NCBI GenBank assembly: GCA_963556495.2
Contig: OY747721.1
Span: forward strand, 33,760,349 to 33,824,348
Direction: 5' to 3'
DNA: 64,000 nucleotides
Source: Valencia hispanica
Lineage: Eukaryota > Chordata > Actinopteri > Cyprinodontiformes > Valenciidae
In this document: piece by piece, positions 56,101 through 60,300 of the stretch
Layout of the letters: each line of letters opens with the position of its first letter
Numbering within the stretch: the first letter of the stretch is position 1
Program-made: the position numbers and the translations under genes
The notes under the pieces: model-generated
Told to the model about the DNA's origin: nothing
The model's database searches: none
What the model saw: only the letters and a program-made list of their open reading frames with translations

Positions 56101-57300
56101 TGTAAGCTAACAAGTTATTAGAAAGCTAAAAAATGAATTTTATACTATTAAAAATAATGTCAAGCTAAATGGTTAAGAATATTTTAACTACCTAGTAGTA
56201 GGTTAAAAGGCTACTAAAGGGCTAAAAGGCTAACAGTAGGCCAGCAAACTAATAGGCTAACAAACTAAAATAATAAGCTAAAAATAGGGCAAAGAGATAA
56301 GAGCATCCCAATAAGCTAGTAGTAAGTAGCAAATTAGAGGCTACTAAGCTCCCAGTAGGCTACTAGAGTATTTGTAGGTTGGCAAACTAGTATACAGCTC
56401 AGCCCATAAAATGTTTATATCCCTGCAGATTTAGGTTCAAAGTTTTTTCTTCTCACTGGAAGTAATATTAATCCTTTTGAGTCTCGAGTTAAGTTTGATT
56501 GAGAATCTGTGAAGGGAGTTACAGATTAGGGTGATGGCAAGGAGCCCTGCTAACTTCAAAGACTTGGGGCTAATCCTCAAAGATAAATTGTCAAAATGAT
56601 AAGGATTTGATTGCTGTAATGCCAATAAAGACTTTTACCTATGATTTCAGAGAAGGTTATAAATAATTTCTGACATGATCAGAAACAGACTTTTTGGTGG
56701 ATTTAAAACAATTTGAAATCTAAATCTGTCAAAGGTATGAATAATTTTGAACTTAACAGTGTGTGAAAATTATTTAAGACTTGTTCAAAAAGAATGTTTT
56801 ATGGCCAGATATTAGAGGAGTTGAGTATTAGGCAATTAAATTATTTAAAGGGAAATGATATACCCTCTTAAATGTTGAAAAGGCTTTTGATCTAAATGTT
56901 AAGAGCTAGAAATTTTGATAGTTACTGACATGGAGAAAGTAAAACAACTAAAAGACTGCTGTTATTATAAAACTAGCTATTATAAATAAGAAATAAGTTA
57001 AATATATGGAAATGGGAAAAAGATGATACTTCAGTGAATATGAGTAAATAAGTGATTTTCCAATAGTATTCTGAAGTACATAATGGAGAGATGTTGACCT
57101 TAGGCAGGGGTTTTATCTCCACTGAGTGCCGTCACCTTAATTATTTGAAGCTCTGGTTTCCGGGTCATGGTTGCTGACAGCTAATTTTGTCCTTGCTGGT
57201 AATTATCAATATTGACAACAGGGGGAGACCCACCTGAATACCAGTCATGTGGGCTGAACCACTGGGCGGCCGGGTGTGGAGTTGGACCATAGCTGGACAC
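16146..57300 (-). CDS. cacna1g: cacna1g, T-type calcium channel Cav3.1 alpha-1 subunit, 3' half of gene (split gene)
   Basis: The exons on the minus strand, in transcript order, are (57300-57234, tentative), 54467-54316, 50531-50422, 49103-48970, 44087-44017, 42163-42085, 41776-41655, 40260-39838, 37240-37100, 30864-30742, 24338-24149, 23969-23800 and 17114-16146. Every junction has an AG acceptor and GT donor, and the phases add up to one open frame of about 893 codons from the domain IV S1 exon. The product is a plasma-membrane, low-voltage-activated calcium channel with four domains of six segments. The window holds domain IV and the C-terminal tail; domains I-III are beyond 64000. Cav3.1 is chosen over Cav3.2 and Cav3.3 because of [44 protein letters not shown] and [13 protein letters not shown]. 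The start codon is outside the window. Confidence 0.9.
17115..20403. other. cacna1g intron sequence up to the Tc1 insertion
   Basis: Intron sequence with no exon recognised. A G/A-rich stretch lies at about 17150-17290, and a repeat-like segment at about 19905-20110 (ccccctaatggttttggggg) looks like a degraded dispersed repeat of unknown family. Neither has protein support. Confidence 0.4.
20404..22029 (-). mobile_element. Tc1-like transposon, nearly complete, long terminal inverted repeats
   Basis: The 1626-bp element is flanked by TA at 20402-20403 and 22030-22031, the Tc1 target duplication. Left end cactcaacaaaaatataaac; right end read inward cactcaacaaaaaacgcaac, with a 4-5 nt indel. 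The inverted repeats extend about 275 bp (20404-20690 and 21757-22029) with few mismatches. The transposase gene between them is on the minus strand, the same orientation as cacna1g. High similarity of the two ends suggests a fairly young insertion. Confidence 0.93.
20723..21751 (-). pseudogene. Tc1 transposase, two frameshifts and a nonsense codon
   Basis: The first frame starts at ATG 21751 ([20 protein letters not shown]) and carries the paired-like helix-turn-helix ([32 protein letters not shown]). A frameshift near 21410-21430 follows. A second frame holds the first catalytic aspartate ([13 protein letters not shown], about 21290-21255). Another shift near 21230 leads to [17 protein letters not shown], the second aspartate in [10 protein letters not shown] and the glutamate in [16 protein letters not shown] interrupts at about 20852, and the C-terminus NGGHTRY ends at TGA 20725-20723. 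All DD34E residues survive in the DNA, but the protein cannot be made. Confidence 0.9.
22030..23799. other. cacna1g intron, with a short fish repeat at 23255-23310
   Basis: No exon is recognised. The piece near 23255-23305 (aaggcaattttatttgtata, then gcacactttcaacaacaagg) is a common fish interspersed-repeat motif resembling a LINE/SINE 3' end. A related motif occurs near 55990-56060. Confidence 0.5.
23800..23969 (-). CDS. cacna1g: cacna1g exon: C-terminal tail, LRRQ segment
   Basis: A 170-bp exon, acceptor gtgtgtacag, donor CAG/gtgact. It encodes (G)[40 protein letters not shown] and [16 protein letters not shown]. The closing LRRQ directly before a TDS motif in the next exon matches mammalian Cav3.1. 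Serine/histidine-rich, predicted disordered. Confidence 0.92.
24149..24338 (-). CDS. cacna1g: cacna1g exon: C-terminal tail, [12 protein letters not shown] segment
   Basis: A 190-bp exon, acceptor ctttgtgtgtacag, donor CAG/gtaatg. It encodes [20 protein letters not shown], then [15 protein letters not shown] and a proline/glutamine-rich run. LPNDSYM is shared by Cav3.1 and Cav3.2 tails. It ends with one spare G that joins the next exon as glycine. Confidence 0.95.
24339..25609. other. cacna1g intron, nothing recognised
   Basis: Contains a T-run with TTTTTG near 24550 and an A/G-rich segment at 24700-24870 whose open frames are compositional. No exon or element is supported. Confidence 0.35.
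25610..26045 (+). mobile_element. Old Rex3 fragment (3' part of RT gene)
   Basis: The stretch aligns collinearly with Rex3 sequence at about 8535-9025. Examples are gtgaagtggctgggttgaga versus gtgaagcggctgggatgaga, tcggaggccatagttcttga versus the clean copy's tccgaggccatggtcttga, and gcagagccaaaaggtccatc versus ctgagccaaaaggcgaagct. Many substitutions and deletions place it far older than the copy at 5919. It is 5'- and 3'-truncated and has no coding potential. Confidence 0.8.
26540..27703 (+). pseudogene. LINE ORF1, frameshifted
   Basis: The first frame (26540-27010) may start at MSVYIQGEM or at the internal [20 protein letters not shown]. It has an alpha-helical 150-residue region ([40 protein letters not shown]) ending in a coiled-coil-like tail. 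Later frames (27045-27446 and 27416-27703) hold a basic linker and a domain with [45 protein letters not shown] and [16 protein letters not shown], which looks like a small RNA-binding fold. At least two frameshifts separate them. Its function is presumably binding the element RNA. I cannot name the domain family. Confidence 0.6.
27721..28509 (+). pseudogene. LINE ORF2 endonuclease domain, intact frame to a premature stop
   Basis: The 262-residue open frame holds a complete APE-type endonuclease: [10 protein letters not shown] at the start, catalytic glutamate in [10 protein letters not shown], then [28 protein letters not shown] and LATSDHIRI (terminal SDH). The frame stops after TIGKLD, where the link to the RT should follow. 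In an active element this enzyme nicks target DNA. Every catalytic motif is preserved, so this domain has decayed less than the RT. Confidence 0.85.
28585..29935 (+). pseudogene. LINE ORF2 reverse transcriptase, deleted and frameshifted
   Basis: 28585-28977 encodes the linker upstream of the RT ([40 protein letters not shown]). At about 28985-29000 the sequence jumps into [20 protein letters not shown], so the N-terminal RT blocks are deleted. The remaining blocks are [33 protein letters not shown] (catalytic YADD) and [14 protein letters not shown]. The C-terminal region ([20 protein letters not shown]) lies in shifted frames to about 29920. It cannot produce a working polymerase. Confidence 0.8.
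30058..30741. other. cacna1g intron between LINE and exon
   Basis: AT-rich sequence with a duplicated 15-nt run (actgatgacttttaatttga region, 30300-30335). No exon or element is recognised apart from the polypyrimidine-containing flank of the next exon. Confidence 0.35.
30742..30864 (-). CDS. cacna1g: cacna1g exon: C-terminal tail, [11 protein letters not shown] segment
   Basis: A 123-bp exon, acceptor cttcctgcctag, donor AAT/gtactg. It reads [20 protein letters not shown], then [20 protein letters not shown] and N. This aligns with the mammalian [11 protein letters not shown]...[12 protein letters not shown] segment. It starts and ends in phase 0. The donor gtactg is weaker than the others, so the exact 3' end is a little less certain. 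A LINE inserted antisense to the gene ends about 690 bp downstream. Confidence 0.9.
31292..32877 (-). mobile_element. Tc1-like transposon, nearly complete with inverted repeats
   Basis: The 1586-bp element is bounded by TA at 31290-31291 and 32878-32879. The ends begin cagtggcttgcaaaagtatt on both sides. The inverted repeats are about 205-215 bp (31292-31505 and about 32665-32877) and include the matching ggggtgtgcgtaattattca segment. The transposase gene is on the minus strand between them. The ends differ by only a few bases, which suggests recent insertion. Confidence 0.93.
31509..32508 (-). pseudogene. Tc1 transposase, inactivated by a 1-bp loss and a short deletion
   Basis: The likely initiator ATG (32508, MKSKEHTR) is out of frame with what follows because one base is missing near 32484. 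The next frame carries [20 protein letters not shown] and [20 protein letters not shown], then the first catalytic aspartate in VLWSDETK. Just after DETK roughly 20 bases are missing near 32040, shifting the frame. The rest runs [14 protein letters not shown], [19 protein letters not shown], second aspartate FQQDNDPKH, third residue in [11 protein letters not shown], and ends KCGSTKY at 31509. Otherwise the gene is well preserved. Confidence 0.9.
32880..35500. other. cacna1g intron, nothing recognised except a CA run
   Basis: Contains a CA microsatellite at about 34389-34407. No exon fits the channel C-terminus here, and no terminal repeats or transposase motifs are visible. Confidence 0.4.
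35501..35527. repeat. 12-bp perfect inverted repeat, 3-nt loop
   Basis: aaccatgtcgaa (35501-35512), tgg, ttcgacatggtt (35516-35527). It straddles the left end of the possible hAT-type element that starts at 35521. Confidence 0.85.
35521..36172. mobile_element. Possible non-autonomous DNA transposon (hAT-like ends)
   Basis: The left end catggttcctacagctttcc and the right end read inward, cagggttcctacagtcatga, share ggttcctacag. Both continue into tttcca/ttccagg-type sequence, including repeated phrases (tttccatgacttttccataa left, tccataactttttccaggtt right). No matching 8-bp flanks are seen and no protein is encoded. Ends and class are tentative. Confidence 0.45.
36180..36465. repeat. Dispersed non-autonomous repeat, copy A
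   Basis: Contains ggttatggtccctaactccc, then gcgaatactaggagtccact and gta at about 36413-36456, plus acagtggaatgccacgtaca near 36206. The same ggtccctaac-cccc-gaatact-cactgta order occurs at 48190-48232. The cactgta ending resembles a terminal inverted repeat. The family name is uncertain. Confidence 0.5.
37100..37240 (-). CDS. cacna1g: cacna1g exon: C-terminal tail, [12 protein letters not shown] segment
   Basis: A 141-bp exon, donor AAG/gtcaat. It encodes [20 protein letters not shown], then [20 protein letters not shown], aligning with the LFDTISLLIQGS region of mammalian Cav3.1. Two AG acceptors are possible in the same phase: after tttgtgcag (start 37240, chosen because it matches the family) or 9 bp upstream after catccaag (start 37249, adding FVQ). 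A NAGNAG-like choice of three residues is possible in vivo. A MITE lies 254 bp upstream. Confidence 0.92.
37495..37701. mobile_element. hAT-type MITE, 207 bp
   Basis: Starts cagtgtttcccaaccc and ends gggttaacaaaaaacactg. A perfect 22-bp internal inverted repeat pairs 37529-37550 with 37642-37663 (core ctgcatgttttaaatgttt). The flanks ctgtagat (37487-37494) and ccgtagag (37702-37709) agree at 6 of 8 positions, consistent with a decayed 8-bp hAT duplication. No coding capacity. Confidence 0.75.
38150..38533 (-). mobile_element. Decayed Tc1 end
   Basis: caatccccctgagccaaaac, then tttgtagaactcccacttcc and gtctttaggggtatgtctac (38428-38505), match the 31495-31590 region of the intact Tc1 element (ccccctgagtcaatactttg, gtcttttagggtatgtctct) in order. 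Left of it lies an AT-rich arm. The copy has lost almost all of its transposase. Confidence 0.65.
38534..38564. repeat. 12-bp perfect inverted repeat, 7-nt loop
   Basis: tgacagcctgat (38534-38545), ccttgaa, atcaggctgtca (38553-38564). It follows directly after the decayed Tc1 end. Confidence 0.85.
38565..39837. other. cacna1g intron, nothing recognised
   Basis: A short tandem repeat (agctggcat, three copies, about 38985-39010) is the only structured item. No exon or element is supported. Confidence 0.4.
39838..40260 (-). CDS. cacna1g: cacna1g exon: domain IV S6 and proximal C-terminus
   Basis: A 423-bp exon, acceptor cttttgcag, donor GAG/gtaaat. It continues [20 protein letters not shown], then S6 [20 protein letters not shown] and [20 protein letters not shown], an acidic helix just inside the membrane. 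The exon ends in a serine/proline-rich stretch ([13 protein letters not shown]). CYNTV-SP-YFVSF is typical of Cav3.1. It starts and ends in phase 0. Confidence 0.96.
40434..41590. mobile_element. Decayed Tc1-like ends around an unclassified insertion
   Basis: The left segment tttgcaaccacaaacctcaa (about 40450) and the right segment, gtttgtagctgtaacatggc then aaatgcaaaaatg (about 41523-41555), are inverted copies of the tttgtggctgtaatgtgaca arm seen in Tc1 ends. Between them, 40676-41400 is unlike Tc1 and contains a ccctctcccactagtaccca / tactcgactcgacgc-like stretch and CG-rich words that may be another non-autonomous element nested inside. No coding region survives. Confidence 0.45.
41655..41776 (-). 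CDS. cacna1g: cacna1g exon: domain IV pore loop
   Basis: A 122-bp exon, acceptor gtttctctgcag, donor AAG/gtgaaa. It encodes [20 protein letters not shown], then [20 protein letters not shown]. The aspartate in STGDNWNG is the domain IV member of the EEDD selectivity filter that distinguishes T-type from high-voltage-activated channels. LLLF appears where mammalian homologues have LTLF. Cysteines in the loop are conserved. Confidence 0.95.
42085..42163 (-). CDS. cacna1g: cacna1g exon: domain IV S5
   Basis: A 79-bp exon, acceptor gtctctctgcag, donor A/gtaagg. It encodes [20 protein letters not shown] followed by ELFGDL, the S5 helix, and leaves a single A that joins TC of the next exon to give isoleucine (DLICDE). 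The ORF reading through the donor into the intron (SKDTSTI) is an artefact. Confidence 0.95.
42164..44016. other. cacna1g intron, nothing recognised
   Basis: No repeat or exon identified. The open frames near 43674-43991 overlap each other on both strands and show no family resemblance. Confidence 0.35.
44017..44087 (-). CDS. cacna1g: cacna1g exon: end of S4 and S4-S5 linker
   Basis: A 71-bp exon, too short to stand out as an open frame. Acceptor gtgtctccgcag, donor CAG/gtacac. It reads (V)[18 protein letters not shown] then QALPQ, the end of the voltage sensor and the linker that couples it to the pore. It ends in phase 0. Confidence 0.95.
44300..44800 (-). mobile_element. Decayed Tc1-like element (second family)
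   Basis: The plus strand has gggtgtatccatacaagtgc, ggttgaggacagtccggttt, ctttatggacttgctttgtg, cagttgggagcattagattg and tcttggaatgttgacgcacg in order, a run characteristic of another fish Tc1-like family read from its 3' side. On the minus strand short transposase-like words remain ([13 protein letters not shown]) between stops. Terminal repeats were not located. Confidence 0.55.
45115..46385 (-). mobile_element. THAP-domain element (P-element-like), non-autonomous
   Basis: A THAP zinc finger coding segment (45904-46191) sits between two AT-rich flanks with attagttttcgttgacgata (right, about 46357-46376) and gttaatagttttcaaatgtt (left, about 45119-45138) motifs of a dispersed fish repeat. 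THAP fingers are the DNA-binding domains of P-element-type transposases. The catalytic part is absent. The limits are estimates from where recognisable sequence ends; no target-site duplication was confirmed. Confidence 0.45.
45904..46191 (-). pseudogene. THAP zinc-finger domain fragment
   Basis: The minus strand encodes [20 protein letters not shown], then [20 protein letters not shown] and [20 protein letters not shown]. The C2CH ligands are CAFGC (46098-46081) and CSDH (45936-45922); the invariant tryptophan and proline (LWLQ, RIP) are also present. THAP domains bind specific DNA. The frame stops at ISTKN just after the C2CH core, before an AVPTF-like motif. It lies on the same strand as cacna1g, within the intron between the exons at 48970 and 44087. 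The upstream start (MSHSWVRG) is not typical of THAP proteins. Confidence 0.75.
46386..48969. other. cacna1g intron with possible Tc1 traces and a poly(A) run
   Basis: 46480-46780 has weak Tc1-like wording (ccacatctcgtctgaccgac) too decayed to call. A 22-nt A run lies at about 47293-47314. Copy B of the dispersed repeat is at 48150-48235. No exon was found. Confidence 0.35.
48150..48235. repeat. Dispersed non-autonomous repeat, copy B
   Basis: ggggttgtggtccctaaccc, then ccatgaatacttcactgta matches the end of copy A near 36413-36458 in the same orientation. Confidence 0.5.
48970..49103 (-). CDS. cacna1g: cacna1g exon: domain IV S3 and S4 voltage sensor start
   Basis: A 134-bp exon, acceptor gtgtgtctgtgtag, donor G/gtacga. 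It encodes [20 protein letters not shown] (S3), then [12 protein letters not shown] and the start of S4, [12 protein letters not shown], with the regularly spaced gating arginines. The last base G combines with TG of the next exon to give valine. This is one of the best conserved stretches of the protein. Confidence 0.96.
49104..50421. other. cacna1g intron, nothing recognised
   Basis: No element or exon seen. The plus-strand open frame at 49916-50227 has no recognisable motif. Confidence 0.35.
50422..50531 (-). CDS. cacna1g: cacna1g exon: domain IV S2
   Basis: A 110-bp exon, acceptor cttaacag, donor AA/gtaagt. It encodes [20 protein letters not shown] then [16 protein letters not shown], the S2 helix and S2-S3 loop. 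The final AA joins G of the next exon to complete lysine. The [18 protein letters not shown] stretch is Cav3.1-like; Cav3.2 and Cav3.3 have FVFEAALKL at this point. Confidence 0.95.
50532..51229. other. cacna1g intron, nothing recognised
   Basis: No exon, repeat or RNA gene identified. Confidence 0.35.
51230..52200. repeat. Unclassified dispersed repeat with tgtgtggtgtg motifs
   Basis: A CG-richer segment (51380-51720) contains related words: catgtgtggtgtgttcagag near 51517, acgtgtgtggtgtgttgcga near 51628, gagtgtggtgtcccgtcatt near 52090 and an inverted accacacactgta near 52122, with gccgtgtgtggtctctc near 52171. It does not encode a recognisable protein. It may be a non-autonomous DNA transposon; ends are not established. 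Confidence 0.45.
52201..53679. other. cacna1g intron, nothing recognised
   Basis: A 10-nt C run lies near 52965. Open frames on both strands are short and overlapping, with no motif. Confidence 0.35.
53680..54190 (-). mobile_element. Decayed Tc1 related to the element at 31292
   Basis: tttgaccaggccattctagc, acataaatattctttgatct, aacccattccattgtagctt and tggctgtatgtctaagattg (53966-54045) parallel 31720-31800 of the intact copy (tttgactgggccattctaac, accattccattgttgctctg). A left arm near 53685-53705 (tttgtcatgttgcagccaca) resembles the terminal repeat. The copy ends about 125 bp from the domain IV S1 exon. Confidence 0.65.
54316..54467 (-). CDS. cacna1g: cacna1g exon: domain IV S1
   Basis: A 152-bp exon. 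Acceptor ccaacag at 54470-54468 and donor CAG/gtcaga at 54316/54315. It enters with two bases completing a glutamate codon, then [19 protein letters not shown] and the S1 helix [20 protein letters not shown], ending [10 protein letters not shown] in phase 0. The [13 protein letters not shown] segment is diagnostic of T-type channel domain IV. A decayed Tc1 scar ends about 125 bp beyond its donor. Confidence 0.93.
54468..55739. other. cacna1g intron between linker and S1 exons
   Basis: A G run (54488-54499) and an A/G-rich stretch lie next to the exon. No further exon is accepted; a 36-bp AG...GT-bounded stretch near 55310 is recorded as rejected. Confidence 0.35.
55740..56400. repeat. Cryptic GCTAA-rich low-complexity region
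   Basis: Around seventeen GCTAA words occur on the plus strand with irregular spacing, in contexts such as ggctaacaagcc, gagctaacag and gggctaaaaggctaacagta, mixed with ctactag and aatagta. It is interrupted at about 55985-56090 by a fish LINE/SINE 3'-type motif (gatttgtagagcacttttca, caaagtgctttacataataa). Coding is not suggested. Confidence 0.7.
56401..57233. other. cacna1g intron, nothing recognised
   Basis: AT-rich. tacagctcagcccataaaat near 56394 and its continuation could be a further Tc1-type scar, but this is too weak to call. Confidence 0.3.
57234..57300 (-). CDS. cacna1g: cacna1g candidate III-IV linker exon, 67 bp (tentative)
   Basis: On the minus strand tctctgtag precedes and CAG/gtgggt follows a 67-bp open stretch reading [19 protein letters not shown] then WYS, starting in phase 0 and ending with one spare G. 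That G joins the next exon (54467) to restore a glutamate codon: ...[15 protein letters not shown]. The position corresponds to the III-IV linker, where mammalian CACNA1G has alternatively spliced exons 25 and 26. The residues do not resemble the mammalian linker as I recall it, and 67 bp is not a multiple of three, so it cannot be a simple cassette. It could be a chance splice-site pair. Confidence 0.4.
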
Positions 57301-60300
57301 CTACAGAGATGTGCGTGCCAGAAAGGGGAAAACAATATGGCCTATGGTGTGCTCAGACTCCTAAAATAAAGGCCCCTCAGCTTGCTGACATACTTTGTCA
57401 TATGCTATGCTCCTCAGCACCTCAGAAGTCGATTTGATCTCGACACCAACAGTTTGTCATCCTGTCAAATGCTCTCTATAAACAGGCCTATAATTTCAAG
57501 AAGTGACACAACATGGCCGCTGGGCAGACTGAGCAGATTTAGGGCGTCTTGGAAATGTCTGAGAGAGCAGCTTTAAATCTGAGCAGGTGGGTAGAACTGT
57601 TGCAGGAAGCAACAGCGTGGTTCTTTCACTGGGAGTTCGAATTCACAAGATTCTTCATCATCTCCTGAACTACGAGAATTACTCTTACTCTGCTCTACTT
57701 ACTGTCTGCAGGTGCAAGGCGAGCGAAGGCAGACAGAGACAGATACACCCACACGACTTCTCATGCATGTAACTCTGCTGCACAAAATGGAGTTTTCCCC
57801 TGCAACTGCCCGGATTACATTGTTCTACAGTAGGGAAAAGTGTGTATTCATGGGATTGCTAAAGATAGTGTGATAATTGTGTTCAATCCTAATTTTCTGA
57901 TACAGCAAACAGGAAGCCGTTCAGAGCTGACCTTGTATTATGAACGGAGCAGAGAGGGCAAGACTGAACAAGAAGCAGGGGATTATGGGACAAGGAAGCT
58001 GACATTTTTAGGCAATAACTTAACTAGTCTCCAGAGAAGCCGAAAGTGAATGAAGAAAGCAAAGAGAGGTCAAGGTTTCAGAACCAAACTTCTGCTCCTC
58101 TCATTTTCACTGGTCTTTCCTTTTCCACAGAAAAAAAAGTTGCACTCCATGAAGAATGAAGGTTGTGCTTCTTTATTTATTCCGATAGGAATGTATACAC
58201 TGGAAAATAATAAAATAATACCTCCTGCTCCCACTTTTTTCTCCTACTTTCCTTTTAGTTCCTTCATTGATGTGGCCAGTGAAGCCTTCTCTCAAACCTT
58301 GGATCTAATTAATAAAACAACCGAAAGCAAGTGCAAATGTATAAAGAGGTCAGGACTAACCTCGATTATTGCACCTGCTTCCTGTATTTTCAGTTGTATG
58401 TTTGACACAAAGTCAAAGAACATTTGACAGACCATCCAGAACAATCACGGAAAGGGGTCTTAGATCTCACTGTGTTTTTTTTTCTTGCATTGCATACACA
58501 TACAGGAGTCCATAAGTAATTCTAATATTGGTTTGGACCAGTGGTAGAAATGGTCACTCTCTAGTGGCCTCAGCACCAATTCAGCCTGTGAGTTCTGGAT
58601 TAGTAACAAACACCATCATCAGCTAATGTCCACCGACCAAACGCTGCCGTTGATGTTGACCTACAGCTTTACTATGTTTGAGATAAATTTGAAGCAGTGC
58701 TCTATCTTCAATCGTCAAACATAAAATATTGTGGTGAGAAATCACCTTATTTACTCTATATTTACAGTGGTTTTCTTCTGCTTTTCTTGTGGGTGGACAG
58801 TGTAGAAACCAGTGTAATTTTAACCACTGAGAAGGTATTGTGAAAAAATTGAACACTGGTTCAATGTTTTCACAATACAAAGCAGAGTATGAATGCAAGA
58901 GCATTTTTCTTGACAAGGCTCAAGCGGCTCAGGTTAACGGAGAGGTAGATTAAAGCTTTAAACTAAGTGAACATAATGCAAAGCAAGGGCCAATGTGTCA
59001 GACATGCTACATCTCGGGCCTGGCTGGTTGCAAAGGCTGCTAAATCACATTATTGAGGCCATTGTCACGACTGTGCTCGGTGGCTCTGAAGCATAACAGC
59101 AGTCGGTCGACTTCAACTCCCACAAGATGTGTCAGGCCCCATTTAGACAAGAACGTCTTCTTCTTTTTAAACGGGAACTTTCTAAACCTTTTTAACCCTA
59201 CATGGAAACAGTATTTTAAGGCACACAAAAGGTTTTTATTTTACGGAATTGGGTTCCAGAGTGAAATGTTCGCCCAGTGGGATTCATGTGGACAGCCAAA
59301 ACATATCTTTTGTAAAAGTGCTGACGTGTTTGCCTAACCTCTACCCTGACCGTCATATGCGTCATACATAACAACAAAGGTGAATTACACGGTCGTGGTT
59401 GGGCTGCAGCTGCTGCAGAATCTCATCAATTAACTTCAAGAAATTCTCTGTGAGATGTACTAATTCTCCATTAACACTTTGTTGTTCACAATTCTTGTTT
59501 TCTTGTTGTGTTAAGAGCTAACCTCGAGAGGAGACTTAATGCACAGATCCCATACTCTGTGTTTAGCACCACTTACAGGTCTGGGGGAGTAAAAAGAACA
59601 TTTTGTGCAGTTCTCCATGTGTTAGTGTGGATGAAAACAAGACAAGTCTTGCTATGAAGTCTGTTGTGAGACTGGTTTTTGCTGGTTTCTAAAGTAAAGG
59701 GTGAATTAAAGCAACTTAGAAATATTGTGTCAAACTTTTATATTAATTTAAGTTTTGCAAGGGGACCTTTACCTCTGTATAATTTCCGACAGGGTTTATA
59801 ATGCTAGGACTCTTGCTATGAGCTAAGCATCCTATTATTTTCGTGTTCGTCCTTCGTATTATTGTCAAAGGTTTACTTTTTTTGTCTTTGATAGTTTTGA
59901 TGAGTATAGTTTGGTTTCTTCGCAACTGAAATGAAAAAAAGATATGCAATAGTGTGACTGTGATAGAGGGATGAGTTGATTCAATTTAGCTCCACTGACA
60001 AGTCTATTTAGGCAAAGAAACATCCAGCAATCCAGTAAGTAAAGTTGATTTCACAAGTTTTATTGCTAGGACTATACAATAATGATCCTATAATAAGTCT
60101 TAACTGAACCAGTTCCCTTAGATTTGACCATGATTGCTTTATAGTCAAACGAGAACTTGAAGCAGTCCTGTTCAACTTTAGATTTGCCCATTTCAAACAA
60201 GATCTAAAAACCCCTTTTTCAAAATGTATTGAAAGGTCTGTCAAATAACAAGGAAGAACAGTTAGAGGAAACAGAGAAACATTTCCTGTTCAAAAACAAC

